From assembly GCA_030151255.1 (NCBI GenBank), contig JASLED010000055.1, positions 1 through 43,893 on the forward strand: 43,893 nt of DNA. The letters run 5' to 3'. This stretch comes from Flavobacterium sp. Lineage in GTDB: Bacteria; Bacteroidota; Bacteroidia; Flavobacteriales; Flavobacteriaceae. Shown piece by piece: positions 25,853 to 35,417 of the stretch. The number at the start of each line of letters is the position of its first letter. Position 1 is the stretch's first letter. The position numbers were made by a program, and so were the translations under genes. Below the pieces are notes generated by a model. It did not search any database. It was given only the letters and a program-made list of their open reading frames with translations, and had not been told where the DNA came from.

Positions 25853-27310
25853 GTGAGTGTTTACAAAAAAATTTTTCAGCAAACAGCCATCTATGGTTTA
25901 GCTGCTGTTGTACCACGTGTTATTGGATTTTTATTAGTTCCGTTTCACACTTCTTTTATGTCTAATTCATCTTACGGACAATACAGTGTTGTGTTTTCCA
26001 TTATGATGTTTATGAATGTTATTTTAACTTTTGGAATGGAAACAGCCTTTTTCCGTTTTTACAACAAAAGAGATGATAAGAAAGAAGTAATTAATAATGC
26101 TACATTTTTTTTGTTATTTACCTCGCTTGCCTTTTTATTTGTTGCTGGCGGAAGCGGTAATTTTTGGTCTAATTTTTTAAATATTCCAAACAGCATTATC
26201 AATTATGTAATTGGCATATTAGTATTAGACGCTTTGGTAGCAATTCCGTTTGCACAACTAAGAGCCGATCAGCGTCCGATTATGTACAGCGCCATAAGAA
26301 TAGGAAATGTATTGATTAATACTTTTTTTACTTTTTTCTTTTTGTTTGCGCTGCCTTTGTTTCACAAACATTATCCTGGAGGATTCTTTGATTATTTTTA
26401 TATCAACAATTTTCAGGTCGAATATTTATTCATTGCTAATTTAATTGCAAGTCTTACTACCTTTCTTATTTTCATTCCACATTACTTTCGTATTAAATGG
26501 AAATTTAATTTGGATTTAGGAAAGCAGATGATGCAATATGGCGTTCCTATTATGATTGGCGGATTGGCTTTTGCTATTAATGAAGGCTTTGATAAAATTT
26601 TGCTGGAACGTTTATTACCAAGCGACATTGCTCTCTCCGAAGTAGGCAAATATTCGGCTTGTTATAAATTAGGCTTGTTTATGGTTTTATTTCGCCAAGC
26701 TTATACATTAGGAATTGAGCCTTTTTTCTTTAATTATGCCAAACACGATGATGCACCAACAAAATATGCCACAATAACAAAATATTTTGTGTTATGCGGT
26801 AGTTTTATTATGCTTGGTGTAATTGTTTTTGCCGATTTTTTGAAAATTCTTTTTGTTAGAAACGAATCTTATTGGGAAGCAATGAGTATTGTTCCACTAA
26901 TTATCTTAGCTAATTTTTGTATGGGAATTTACACCAACTTATCTGTTTGGTACAAGCTAAAAGATAAAACAATGATGGGCGCATATATTTCTATTTTAGG
27001 AGCTGTTCTAACACTTGTTTTCAACTATCTTCTTATACCGATTATGGGTTATATGGGATCGGCAATTGCAACTTTAATAGCCTACGGCTCGATGATGGTT
27101 ATTTCTTATGTTTTGGGGCAAAAATATTATCCTATTCCATATGATAAAAAAGCTATTGGATTATTTATGGGATTATCTACTTTGTTTTCTTACATCTATT
27201 TTTATCATTTTAGAGAAAACTATTTAGTAGGATTGGGCTTGATTGCTCTATTTTTTGGGTTTATTGTTTACCAAGAAAAACATATGGTTAAACGCTTTCT
27301 TAAAAAATAA
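25853..27310 (+). CDS. Oligosaccharide flippase (Wzx/MurJ-like, MOP superfamily)
   Basis: The 485-residue protein has about 14 hydrophobic segments, beginning FQQTAIYGLAAVVPRVIGFLLVP, the polysaccharide-export start of the MOP superfamily, and a middle VPIMIGGLAFAINEGFDKILLERL. Such proteins flip lipid-linked oligosaccharides across the inner membrane. The start is a GTG (GTGAGTGTTTAC), the only plausible one close to the first helix. No glycosyltransferase cluster is nearby, so the cargo (O-unit, exopolysaccharide, or T9SS-linked anionic LPS) is unknown. It is probably co-transcribed with the preceding lipoprotein gene and ends before a very strong hairpin. Confidence 0.88.
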   Translation: MSVYKKIFQQTAIYGLAAVVPRVIGFLLVPFHTSFMSNSSYGQYSVVFSIMMFMNVILTFGMETAFFRFYNKRDDKKEVINNATFFLLFTSLAFLFVAGGSGNFWSNFLNIPNSIINYVIGILVLDALVAIPFAQLRADQRPIMYSAIRIGNVLINTFFTFFFLFALPLFHKHYPGGFFDYFYINNFQVEYLFIANLIASLTTFLIFIPHYFRIKWKFNLDLGKQMMQYGVPIMIGGLAFAINEGFDKILLERLLPSDIALSEVGKYSACYKLGLFMVLFRQAYTLGIEPFFFNYAKHDDAPTKYATITKYFVLCGSFIMLGVIVFADFLKILFVRNESYWEAMSIVPLIILANFCMGIYTNLSVWYKLKDKTMMGAYISILGAVLTLVFNYLLIPIMGYMGSAIATLIAYGSMMVISYVLGQKYYPIPYDKKAIGLFMGLSTLFSYIYFYHFRENYLVGLGLIALFFGFIVYQEKHMVKRFLKK

Positions 27311-27390
27311 CAGAAGCTGTGTAAGTAAGTCAGCAAACCTTCTGAGATTTTAATATTTGCCGACCTATCCCACTGAGGATACAGGTAGAA

Positions 27391-27436
27391 ATATAAAAGA
27401 GGCTGTCTTTTGAGACAGCCTCTTTTATATTTTTTC
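27391..27436. terminator. Perfect 18-bp hairpin terminator
   Basis: ATATAAAAGAGGCTGTCT (27391-27408) and its exact complement (27413-27430) flank a four-base loop and lead into a T run. It closes the flippase unit (+) and may also stop the radA unit (-). The stretch 27311-27390 holds no ORF; a weak CAGAAG/CTTCTG dyad is the only structure I saw there. Confidence 0.88.
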
Positions 27437-27499
27437 AATCTTTTTATCTTTATCCTTATTTAAGAACTGACTGTAAATTCTCTTGGTCATGGTTGATAT

Positions 27500-27724
27500 T
27501 TAATCAAAATATTTTTTTATTAATTCATAAATAATAAAGATTGTTCCACCTATGAAAATAATTAAACAAAATAGCAAAGGTCTGTAATTGTACAAATTAA
27601 GTGTCCAATTTTTATAATCATTAAAACTCTTCATCTTGTTTTGTGAAAATTTCAAAAAGTACACAATATATCCTAAACACAAAACATAAGCTAAAATAAA
27701 CTCAATATTCATAAGTTTTGACAT
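27500..27724 (-). CDS. Small two-helix membrane protein of unknown function
   Basis: From ATG 27724 the protein is 74 residues with two hydrophobic helices (EFILAYVLCLGYIVYFL and PLLFCLIIFIGGTIFIIYEL) joined by a charged loop. An in-frame TTG at 27766 would add 14 residues and sits two bases after GAGGAGGAG (27769-27777), too close for ribosome pairing. It follows radA by 55 bases on the same strand and is probably co-transcribed. I do not recognise a family, and no function is proposed. Confidence 0.55.
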   Translation of the reverse strand: MSKLMNIEFILAYVLCLGYIVYFLKFSQNKMKSFNDYKNWTLNLYNYRPLLFCLIIFIGGTIFIIYELIKKYFD

Positions 27725-27779
27725 TTTCACTGCTACGTTAATTATAAAGCATCCATAAATACACAATACTCCTCCTCAA

Positions 27780-29147
27780 TTATCCAAATAAAAATTCAAC
27801 AATATCTTCAATTTTTGTAACTAAAATCACTTTAATGCCCTTTCCTTTATAGCTGATTTTATTGTATTTAGAAATAAATATAGTGGAGAACCCTAACTTT
27901 TCTGCTTCCTGAATACGCTGATCTGCTCTATTTATTGGGCGAATTTCACCAGTAAGTCCAACTTCCCCTGCAAACGCAAAATCCTTTCCGATAGAAATAT
28001 CCTGATCAGAAGATAAAATAGCAGCAACAACACCTAAATCAATCGCAGGATCATCTACCGAAAGACCACCTGTGATATTCAAGAAAACGTCTTTTTGACC
28101 CAAACGAAACCCTGCGCGTTTCTCTAAAACAGCCAAAATCATATTCAATCGTTTCAGGTTATAACCCGTAGCGCTTCGTTGTGGCGTTCCATACACGGCT
28201 GTGCTTACCAAAGCTTGTACTTCTACCATCAAAGGGCGCATCCCTTCTAAAGTAGCCGCAATGGCCGTTCCAGATAACTCTTCTTCTTTGTGAGAAATCA
28301 ATATTTCAGACGGATTGGATACTTCGCGCAAACCACTGCCTACCATTTCATAAATACCCAATTCGGCCGTTGAACCAAATCGGTTTTTATTGGCGCGCAA
28401 AATGCGATATACGTGATTGCGATCACCTTCAAACTGCAATACAGTATCTACCATATGCTCTAACATTTTTGGCCCTGCAATACTTCCGTCTTTGGTAATA
28501 TGTCCAATAATCAAAACGGGAGTTCCGGTTTCTTTGGCAAACTTTGTAAGCTCTGCTGTACATTCTTTTATTTGAGAAACCGTTCCGGCAGAAGATTCAA
28601 TATAATCAGTATGTAAGGTTTGAATGGAATCAATAATTAACACATCGGGTTGAATGGCTTCAATCTGACGGAAGATATTTTGTGTATTGGTTTCAGTTAA
28701 AATATAACAGTTTTCATTGGCTGGATTGATCCGATCTGCACGCATTTTGATTTGCTTTTGACTTTCCTCACCAGATACATAAAGCACCTTAAAAGGCAAT
28801 CGCAATGATATTTGCAACAACAGCGTACTTTTTCCAATTCCTGGTTCACCACCAAGCAATATCATCGATCCTGGTACGATGCCTCCACCCAAAACACGAT
28901 TCAATTCTTCGTCCAACGTATTTAATCGGATTTCTTCGGCACTATCAATTTCTCTAATTTTTAAGGGTTTGGCTACCTTTGAGGATGTTGTGTTACCTGT
29001 TGCTACCTTCCAACTAATTTTCTCTTCTTTTTGTACTACTTCTTCTACAATGGTATTCCATTCTTTACAAGCGCTGCATTGTCCCATCCATTTTGGATAT
29101 TGTGTACCACAACTCTGACAGAAAAAAGCGGTTTTAACTTTTGCCAT
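27780..29147 (-). CDS. radA: DNA repair protein RadA/Sms
   Basis: RadA is a hexameric RecA-like helicase that drives branch migration of recombination intermediates. The 455-residue protein has the N-terminal four-cysteine zinc finger (C10, C13, C24, C27), Walker A GGEPGIGKS (99-107), Walker B VLIIDSIQT, the family-specific KNRFG motif (254-258) and a C-terminal Lon-like domain (SVDDPAIDLGVVAAILSS). All signature residues are intact. It has its own upstream promoter box at 29178-29185. Confidence 0.97.
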   Translation of the reverse strand: MAKVKTAFFCQSCGTQYPKWMGQCSACKEWNTIVEEVVQKEEKISWKVATGNTTSSKVAKPLKIREIDSAEEIRLNTLDEELNRVLGGGIVPGSMILLGGEPGIGKSTLLLQISLRLPFKVLYVSGEESQKQIKMRADRINPANENCYILTETNTQNIFRQIEAIQPDVLIIDSIQTLHTDYIESSAGTVSQIKECTAELTKFAKETGTPVLIIGHITKDGSIAGPKMLEHMVDTVLQFEGDRNHVYRILRANKNRFGSTAELGIYEMVGSGLREVSNPSEILISHKEEELSGTAIAATLEGMRPLMVEVQALVSTAVYGTPQRSATGYNLKRLNMILAVLEKRAGFRLGQKDVFLNITGGLSVDDPAIDLGVVAAILSSDQDISIGKDFAFAGEVGLTGEIRPINRADQRIQEAEKLGFSTIFISKYNKISYKGKGIKVILVTKIEDIVEFLFG

Positions 29148-29177
29148 ACTTATATATTTATATCAAGCACTAATATA

Positions 29178-29185
29178 CAAAACTA
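29178..29185 (-). promoter_or_regulatory. TAnnTTTG promoter box of radA
   Basis: TAGTTTTG on the minus strand matches the -7 consensus and lies 31 bases before the radA start. There is no clear -33 element. Confidence 0.45.
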
Positions 29186-29256
29186 ATTTTGCTCATATTT
29201 TTAATAAAAAAATATCTAATAAAAATTTATCTTGCGCCACCAAATAACTATTAAAA

Positions 29257-29829
29257 ATGCCTTTACTAACAAAAACAAAATTTTACTGCGGTAGTATTTT
29301 ATTATTACCAACTTTATTATTTGCCCAAGAAAATTCTTCGCTGTTAAACAGCAAATCTGAAGTAGGAATTGGATTATTAAATATGTATTACAACTATGAG
29401 CAAAAACTTTTTGATCCATTAACAGTGCAAATAAAAGCTAGCTACAACTTAGGGTTTAACATTAATCGGGATGCTAGCGAATTTTATACAAGTGTTGCCT
29501 TTACTGTTGAACCACGCTTATATTACAATATAAAAAGCAGAGCAAATAAAGGAAAAAATATTAAAAATAATGGAGCTAACTTCTTTTCGCTTCAATACAA
29601 TTACATTCCAGGTTTTCTGGCAAATACTGCCCTTAGAGATAAACACGCAGAATTAGAATATGCATCTAACTATACTCCTGCTTTTTCTATTCGACGAAAT
29701 ATAAAAGAAACTAATTTTAACTATGAATTTCTATTTGGACTTGGATTTGAGACAATAAAATCAAAACATTCAGATACAAAAAATAATACATTTGTTGCAT
29801 TTAATGCCAAACTTGCCTACAGTTTCTAA
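29257..29829 (+). CDS. Exported outer-membrane beta-barrel-like protein, unknown function
   Basis: The 190-residue protein has a signal peptide (about 1-23, ending TLLFAQ) and alternating hydrophobic-polar strands rich in tyrosine, ending in KLAYSF, a terminal aromatic residue typical of outer-membrane barrels. No specific family is recognised; an eight-stranded barrel would fit the size. It is a single-gene unit between radA (divergent) and atpC (convergent), closed by a strong terminator. Confidence 0.6.
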   Translation: MPLLTKTKFYCGSILLLPTLLFAQENSSLLNSKSEVGIGLLNMYYNYEQKLFDPLTVQIKASYNLGFNINRDASEFYTSVAFTVEPRLYYNIKSRANKGKNIKNNGANFFSLQYNYIPGFLANTALRDKHAELEYASNYTPAFSIRRNIKETNFNYEFLFGLGFETIKSKHSDTKNNTFVAFNAKLAYSF

Positions 29830-29843
29830 AAATAGAAATAATC

Positions 29844-29880
29844 AAAAAAGCCGTTTCATGCGATATGAAACGGCTTTTTT
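29844..29880. terminator. Bidirectional intrinsic terminator
   Basis: A 16-bp perfect stem (AAAAAAGCCGTTTCAT at 29844-29859 with ATGAAACGGCTTTTTT at 29865-29880) has a five-base loop and T runs on both strands. It ends the barrel-like gene (+) and atpD-atpC (-). Confidence 0.92.
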
Positions 29881-29899
29881 TTATTTTATTATTAACTAA

Positions 29900-30181
29900 T
29901 TAGTTAGCTAATATAATGATTTTATTATCACTTAGCTCTACTGTACCAGAAGTAATTGGCAATACAAACGTATCATTACTTATTTTAGTAAATTTAGCGC
30001 TAAAAGCTTCTTTAATAGAAATGTTATTTCCTGTAAACTTCACATTTCCTTTTGTCAACAATGACACGATAGAAGCGTGATGGTTTAACATTTGAAACTC
30101 ACCATTAACACCAGGCACAGCTACCGAAGTAACTTCTCCAGAGAATAATGTAGCTTCAGGTGATACAATTTCTAATTTCAT
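29900..30181 (-). CDS. atpC: ATP synthase epsilon subunit (beta-sandwich form)
   Basis: The 93-residue protein starts MKLEIVSPEATLFSGEV, the conserved epsilon N-terminus, and includes GEFQMLNHHASIVSLL. The C-terminal inhibitory helical hairpin of longer epsilons is absent, as is usual in Bacteroidota, so epsilon inhibition of ATP hydrolysis by that hairpin cannot occur. It couples rotation between F1 and the c-ring. It follows atpD by 21 bases. Confidence 0.93.
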   Translation of the reverse strand: MKLEIVSPEATLFSGEVTSVAVPGVNGEFQMLNHHASIVSLLTKGNVKFTGNNISIKEAFSAKFTKISNDTFVLPITSGTVELSDNKIIILAN

Positions 30182-30202
30182 ATTGATCTATTTTAGTGAT
30201 TA

Positions 30203-31714
30203 TTAAACTTCAGCAAGCATTTTCTCTCCAGCTGCAATCGCTTCTTCGATTGAACCTTTTAAGTTGAAAGCTGCTTCAGGTAAATGGTCTAATTCACCAT
30301 CAATAATCATATTAAATCCTTTGATTGTGTCTTTAATATCAACTAATACACCTGGGATACCTGTAAATTGCTCAGCTACGTGGAAAGGTTGAGATAAGAA
30401 ACGTTGAACACGACGTGCTCTGTGTACCGCTAATTTATCTTCTTCTGATAACTCTTCCATACCTAAGATAGCAATGATATCTTGAAGTTCTTTATATTTT
30501 TGTAAAATTTCTTTTACTCGTTGTGCACAAGCATAATGTTCTTTTCCTAAAACTTCTGGAGATAAAATACGAGAAGTAGAATCTAATGGATCTACTGCAG
30601 GATAAATACCTAACTCAGCAATTTTACGAGACAATACTGTTGTTGCATCTAAGTGCGCAAACGTTGTAGCAGGCGCCGGGTCAGTTAAGTCATCCGCAGG
30701 AACGTAAACCGCCTGTACTGAAGTAATTGATCCTTTTGTTGTAGAAGTAATACGCTCTTGCATAGCACCCATTTCTGTTGCTAATGTAGGCTGATAACCT
30801 ACCGCAGATGGCATACGACCTAATAATGCAGACACCTCAGAACCAGCTTGAGTAAAACGGAAGATGTTGTCTACGAAGAAAAGTACATCTTTTCCTTGAT
30901 CGTCTCCAGCACCATCACGGAAAAACTCAGCAATCGTTAATCCTGATAAAGCAACACGTGCACGTGCTCCTGGTGGCTCATTCATCTGACCGAATACGAA
31001 TGTAGCTTTAGAATCTAACATTCCACTTCTGTCAACTTTAGTTAAATCCCATCCTCCATTTTCCATAGAGTGCATGAAATCATCACCATATTTAATAATA
31101 CCTGACTCTAACATCTCACGTAGTAAATCGTTTCCTTCACGTGTACGTTCTCCTACACCTGCGAATACTGATAAACCTCCGTGTCCTTTAGCGATATTGT
31201 TAATCAACTCCTGAATTAATACAGTTTTACCTACTCCAGCACCACCGAATAAACCAATTTTACCTCCTTTTGCATAAGGCTCAATTAAGTCAATTACTTT
31301 AATTCCTGTGAATAAAACCTCAGTTGCTGTTGATAAATCTTCGAATTTAGGAGCTGGTCTGTGAATTGGCAATCCGTTTGAACCGTCTTTTGGTAAATTA
31401 CCAAGACCGTCAATAGCGTCACCAACAACATTAAACAATCTTCCAAATACCTCTTTTCCGATTGGAACTTGGATAGGAGATCCTGTAGCGACAACTTCAT
31501 ATCCTCTACTTAGTCCGTCTGTTGAGTCCATTGAAATTGTACGAACTGTATCTTCTCCAATGTGTGATTGTACTTCAAGTACTAATTTAGAACCATCTGG
31601 TTTAGTGATTTCTAATGAATCATAAATTCTTGGAAGTTCGGCATTCACAGTATTGAACATTACATCAACTACTGGTCCGATAACTTGCGCAACTTTTCCT
31701 GTAACTTTAGACAT
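30203..31714 (-). CDS. atpD: ATP synthase beta subunit
   Basis: The catalytic F1 subunit, 503 residues. Walker A GGAGVGKT (157-164), the following GVGERTREGNDL, ALSGLTIAEFFRD with Walker B VLFFVDNIFRFTQ and the DELSEED-equivalent MEELSEEDK are all intact. It forms a two-gene unit with atpC, away from the other ATP synthase genes; this split arrangement is known in Bacteroidota. A TAnnTTTG box lies about 60 bases upstream. Confidence 0.98.
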   Translation of the reverse strand: MSKVTGKVAQVIGPVVDVMFNTVNAELPRIYDSLEITKPDGSKLVLEVQSHIGEDTVRTISMDSTDGLSRGYEVVATGSPIQVPIGKEVFGRLFNVVGDAIDGLGNLPKDGSNGLPIHRPAPKFEDLSTATEVLFTGIKVIDLIEPYAKGGKIGLFGGAGVGKTVLIQELINNIAKGHGGLSVFAGVGERTREGNDLLREMLESGIIKYGDDFMHSMENGGWDLTKVDRSGMLDSKATFVFGQMNEPPGARARVALSGLTIAEFFRDGAGDDQGKDVLFFVDNIFRFTQAGSEVSALLGRMPSAVGYQPTLATEMGAMQERITSTTKGSITSVQAVYVPADDLTDPAPATTFAHLDATTVLSRKIAELGIYPAVDPLDSTSRILSPEVLGKEHYACAQRVKEILQKYKELQDIIAILGMEELSEEDKLAVHRARRVQRFLSQPFHVAEQFTGIPGVLVDIKDTIKGFNMIIDGELDHLPEAAFNLKGSIEEAIAAGEKMLAEV

Positions 31715-31775
31715 TGCTTATGTATTTATTTAACAGCTATTTACGTTTAATGAAAAAATCTACTTTTTCAGAGTG

Positions 31776-31783
31776 CAAAGATA
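31776..31783 (-). promoter_or_regulatory. TAnnTTTG promoter box of atpD-atpC
   Basis: TATCTTTG on the minus strand lies 61 bases before the atpD start, just after the glmS unit's terminator region (31834-31862). No -33 match was seen. Confidence 0.5.
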
Positions 31784-31833
31784 GTTTTTTTCTCTTAATA
31801 TGAAAATGATTAAAAATTTTATTTATATATAAA

Positions 31834-31862
31834 AAATGCGAGCCTTAAAAAGGTTCGCATTT
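31834..31862 (-). terminator. Intrinsic terminator of glmS
   Basis: On the minus strand AAATGCGA and TCGCATTT, then CCTT and AAGG after one mismatch, form a two-part stem with a three-base loop and a following T run. It begins six bases after the glmS stop codon. Confidence 0.8.
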
Positions 31863-31868
31863 CACATA

Positions 31869-33713
31869 TTATTCTACAGTAACCGACTTCGCTAAATTAC
31901 GTGGTTGATCTACATTACAGTTTCTTAAAACAGCAATATGATAAGATAACAATTGTAGAGGAATTGTTGTAAGAATTGGCGTTAAAGCTTCTGAAATTCC
32001 AGGAACTTCAATTACGTGATCTGCTAATTTTCTTACTTGTTTATCTCCTTTGGTAACCACAGCGATAATTTTTCCGCTACGTGCTTTTATCTCCTGAATA
32101 TTACTTACAACTTTGTCATAATGCTCTTGACTTGGAGCTACAACAATTACTGGCATATGCTCATCTATTAAAGCAATTGGACCATGTTTCATTTCTGCAG
32201 CAGGATAACCTTCTGCATGAATGTAAGATATTTCTTTCAATTTTAAAGCGCCTTCCATTGCAACAGGATAATTATATCCTCTTCCTAAATATAAACAGTT
32301 TGTACTATTTTTATATACTTCTGCAATTTTAAACACTTCTTCATTCATTGTCAATGCCTCTTTTACACGCTCTGGAATCAATTCAAGCTCATGTAAATAT
32401 TTTAGATATTCTGAGTTAGACAATGTTCCTTTTGCTTTTGCTAAACGCAATGCAATAAGTGTAAGTACGGTGATTTGTGTTGTAAATGCTTTTGTTGATG
32501 CAACCCCTATTTCTGGACCTGCATGTGTATATGCACCTGCGTGTGTTTCTCTAGAAATTGAAGAACCTACAACATTACAAACTCCAAATACGAAAGCACC
32601 TCGTTTTTTAGCCAATTTTATTGCTGCTAACGTATCTGCTGTTTCTCCTGACTGAGAGATTGCAATTAATATATCAGAGTCATTAATAATTGGGTTTCTA
32701 TATCTGAATTCTGAAGCGTATTCTACTTCTACTGGAATACGTACAAATTCTTCAATAATATATTCTGCTACCAAACCTGCGTGCCACGAAGTACCACAAG
32801 CGACAATAATAATTCTTTTTGCATTTAGGAATTTATCGATATTATCTTCTATTCCTGCCATTTTTATTAATCCTTGATCAGCTAAAAGTCTTCCTCTAAA
32901 AGTATCACGGATAACTTCTGGTTGCTCATAGATTTCTTTCATCATAAAATGATCGTAACCATTTTTCTCAATTTGCTCTAAATTTAATTGAAGCTCTTGA
33001 ACGTAATGATCTACTAAACTATCATCTTTGATTTTTCTTATTGTTAGAGGTTTGTGCAGGCGGATGATTGCCATTTCCTCATCTTCCAAATAAATAGCAT
33101 TATTTGTATATTCGATAAAAGGAGAAGCGTCTGAAGTAATGAAATATTCATTTTCACCAATTCCAATTGCCAACGGACTTCCTAGTCTAGCTGCTACAAT
33201 TTCATTTGGTTTTTTGATATCCATTACAGCTATTGCGTACGCACCTACCACTTGATTTAACGCAATTTGAACTGCTTTACCAAGTTTTACTTTATTTGTT
33301 TTTTGTATGTCTTCAATCAGATTAATCAATACTTCCGTATCTGTTTCTGAATGAAAAATGTATCCTCTATTAATTAATTCTTGTTTTAAAGAATCGTAGT
33401 TTTCAATAATACCATTGTGAATAATTACTAATTCTCCAGAATTAGAAAAATGTGGATGTGAATTTACATCATTCGGAACTCCGTGCGTTGCCCATCTTGT
33501 ATGTCCAATACCTACAGTTCCTTTTTTGATTGTATCTGTAGATTTTGCTTCAAGATCAGCTACTTTTCCCTTTGTTTTACATAAATTGATTTTTTCTCCA
33601 TCAAATACAGCTAATCCAGCACTATCGTACCCTCTGTATTCTAATCGAGTTAATCCTTTTATTATAACTGGGTATGCATCTCTATGCCCAATATATCCTA
33701 CGATTCCACACAT
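31869..33713 (-). CDS. glmS: Glutamine--fructose-6-phosphate aminotransferase
   Basis: GlmS makes glucosamine-6-phosphate, the entry point to UDP-GlcNAc for peptidoglycan and LPS. The 614-residue protein has the N-terminal glutamine amidotransferase domain with nucleophile C2 (MCGIVGYIGHRDAYP), GHTRWATHG and LVIIHNGIIENY, then two SIS sugar-isomerase domains (ACGTSWHAG, ISQSGETADTLAA, LGRGYNYPVAMEGALKLKEIS) and the terminal NLAKSVTVE. It is the last gene of the GT5-like/DUF4270/glmS run, nine bases after DUF4270, so no room exists for a glmS ribozyme leader. Confidence 0.97.
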   Translation of the reverse strand: MCGIVGYIGHRDAYPVIIKGLTRLEYRGYDSAGLAVFDGEKINLCKTKGKVADLEAKSTDTIKKGTVGIGHTRWATHGVPNDVNSHPHFSNSGELVIIHNGIIENYDSLKQELINRGYIFHSETDTEVLINLIEDIQKTNKVKLGKAVQIALNQVVGAYAIAVMDIKKPNEIVAARLGSPLAIGIGENEYFITSDASPFIEYTNNAIYLEDEEMAIIRLHKPLTIRKIKDDSLVDHYVQELQLNLEQIEKNGYDHFMMKEIYEQPEVIRDTFRGRLLADQGLIKMAGIEDNIDKFLNAKRIIIVACGTSWHAGLVAEYIIEEFVRIPVEVEYASEFRYRNPIINDSDILIAISQSGETADTLAAIKLAKKRGAFVFGVCNVVGSSISRETHAGAYTHAGPEIGVASTKAFTTQITVLTLIALRLAKAKGTLSNSEYLKYLHELELIPERVKEALTMNEEVFKIAEVYKNSTNCLYLGRGYNYPVAMEGALKLKEISYIHAEGYPAAEMKHGPIALIDEHMPVIVVAPSQEHYDKVVSNIQEIKARSGKIIAVVTKGDKQVRKLADHVIEVPGISEALTPILTTIPLQLLSYHIAVLRNCNVDQPRNLAKSVTVE

Positions 33714-33722
33714 ATATGTATA

Positions 33723-35393
33723 TTATTTTTTTGTTTTTGTATAAAAGATTTGCAACGTCATTCTTTCTTTACCTGTTGTTTTTGTACCATGTAACACAGT
33801 ACCTAATGGAAACATTGTTGAAATAGTTGGAACCGATTTTACGTCTTCTACATTATTTGGAATTGCCTCTTGTAGCTTGTTCATAACACCGTTAGAAACT
33901 GTCAACAACATTGCGTCTGTATAATTATTTGTAGCTGATATTGCTAATTTCGGACTCTTGTCTGTTTTATTTTTGATAAGAGCACGAATGTATTCTGCTA
34001 TTCTAAATTTGTATGTATTACCAGCAATACCTGTTTCTGCATTTGCTGCTTGATAAATTCCACCAAAAGTTAGCTTACTGTATTCAGTGCTTACAGAACT
34101 GTCGTTTAAGAAATCTGAAAGCGGCAATCCGTTATCGTAATTATACAAGTATAAACGTTTTGGTATTTGATTTTTGTCCATTGCATTAACATCAACATGC
34201 ACGGTTAATACAGCATCATTGATCATAACATTCATCTCTCTAAGTTTTTTCAACTCCTCGAAATCATTTGAACTTAATAAATCAATTACAGCAACACTTC
34301 CTTCTCCGCCTTTTACATAAACGCGTTCATCACCTTTTTCTTTGTCGCCTACTTTTTCTGACGGCAATGTCTTGGCATCTCCTTTAGAGTTTAAACTTAC
34401 GTTGATGTATCTTGAATAACTATTTGTATCGCTAATATTTGAAAATGGCAACGTTATGCTATTATACACCGTTTTTTTAATTGATTCTCCTTCAGCATTA
34501 ATATCATCTATTTCTTGCTTGTAACGAATAACCAATTTTCCATTTGTAAGGTTTACCATACCTAGCAATCCTTTTGTACTATTGTTAGATGCTTTAAAAT
34601 ATAAGCCTCTAAAATAATTGCTAAAATATGCAGGATCTTTGAAAGCTACTCTATTGGCAATGACATCAATTAGCATTCTTTGAAAAGGAGCTTTATCAAG
34701 ATCTAACCATAAACCTGGCGCTAACGTTTCGGAAACCTCTGGTTTTTTAGTGTCTTCATTGATAATTGTATTCCCGTTTTTATCTTTTTTGTAAATGATA
34801 ATATTTTTCTTCGTGAAAGTAACTTCACGACTTTGTTGAATACTATTTAAGTCATTTAATGGATTTGGTTTTTTATTAGCATCAAAAATAGAAGACCAGT
34901 TTGAGTAATAAGCTAGCGCTTGTCCTGTTCCTGGGTTTGCATTATTTAAATAATAATTATTTTGATAAACTTCCAAATTAAAACTTCCTTCTCCTGTTAC
35001 GTTATCAAGTTTATAATACGTTACATCATCTTCTACTTTATCATAAGTAGAATAATATGGAACATACACGTAAACAGAATCAACTACAGCTGAAGTATTA
35101 ATGCCGTCAAATGTTGTAGAACTAGAAAGTACCTGTGTAACAAAACTACTATTTACCCTTCCAAATTCACTATTATCTAATGAACCAAAGGGCATACTAA
35201 TTAAATTCTTTGTTTCAACTACTCCGTAAGGTTGCGTATAAGAAACAATATCATTTACTTGATACGTTTCTATATTCAAATCATTGTCTCCAATAATTTC
35301 GCTTCCTATTTCACTAAAGTCCTTATCACATGACTGTAAACTAGCAATTGCTGTTACAGCCAATAGTGTTTTTATTATGCTTTTATACTTCAT
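33723..35393 (-). CDS. DUF4270 family lipoprotein
   Basis: The 556-residue protein has a lipoprotein signal with lipidated C22 (IASLQSC), followed by DKDFSEIGSEIIGDNDLNIETYQVND, the usual opening of DUF4270 proteins, and long beta-rich stretches with acidic patches. DUF4270 is a Bacteroidota family of unknown function; its members are probably surface or periplasmic. It sits 24 bases after a GT5-like gene and nine bases before glmS. A link to glucosamine-containing envelope polymers is inferred from this context only. Confidence 0.85.
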   Translation of the reverse strand: MKYKSIIKTLLAVTAIASLQSCDKDFSEIGSEIIGDNDLNIETYQVNDIVSYTQPYGVVETKNLISMPFGSLDNSEFGRVNSSFVTQVLSSSTTFDGINTSAVVDSVYVYVPYYSTYDKVEDDVTYYKLDNVTGEGSFNLEVYQNNYYLNNANPGTGQALAYYSNWSSIFDANKKPNPLNDLNSIQQSREVTFTKKNIIIYKKDKNGNTIINEDTKKPEVSETLAPGLWLDLDKAPFQRMLIDVIANRVAFKDPAYFSNYFRGLYFKASNNSTKGLLGMVNLTNGKLVIRYKQEIDDINAEGESIKKTVYNSITLPFSNISDTNSYSRYINVSLNSKGDAKTLPSEKVGDKEKGDERVYVKGGEGSVAVIDLLSSNDFEELKKLREMNVMINDAVLTVHVDVNAMDKNQIPKRLYLYNYDNGLPLSDFLNDSSVSTEYSKLTFGGIYQAANAETGIAGNTYKFRIAEYIRALIKNKTDKSPKLAISATNNYTDAMLLTVSNGVMNKLQEAIPNNVEDVKSVPTISTMFPLGTVLHGTKTTGKERMTLQIFYTKTKK

Positions 35394-35417
35394 CTAAAAT
35401 TGAAATAAGTATTCGTT

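Noticed and set aside
27391..27430. GAGGCTGTCT hairpin as a possible insertion-sequence end
   Set aside because: No transposase, no second inverted end and no target duplication are visible; the T run makes a terminator the simpler reading.
33714..33722. glmS ribozyme or riboswitch upstream of glmS
   Set aside because: Only nine bases separate glmS from DUF4270, so no leader RNA of that size can fit.
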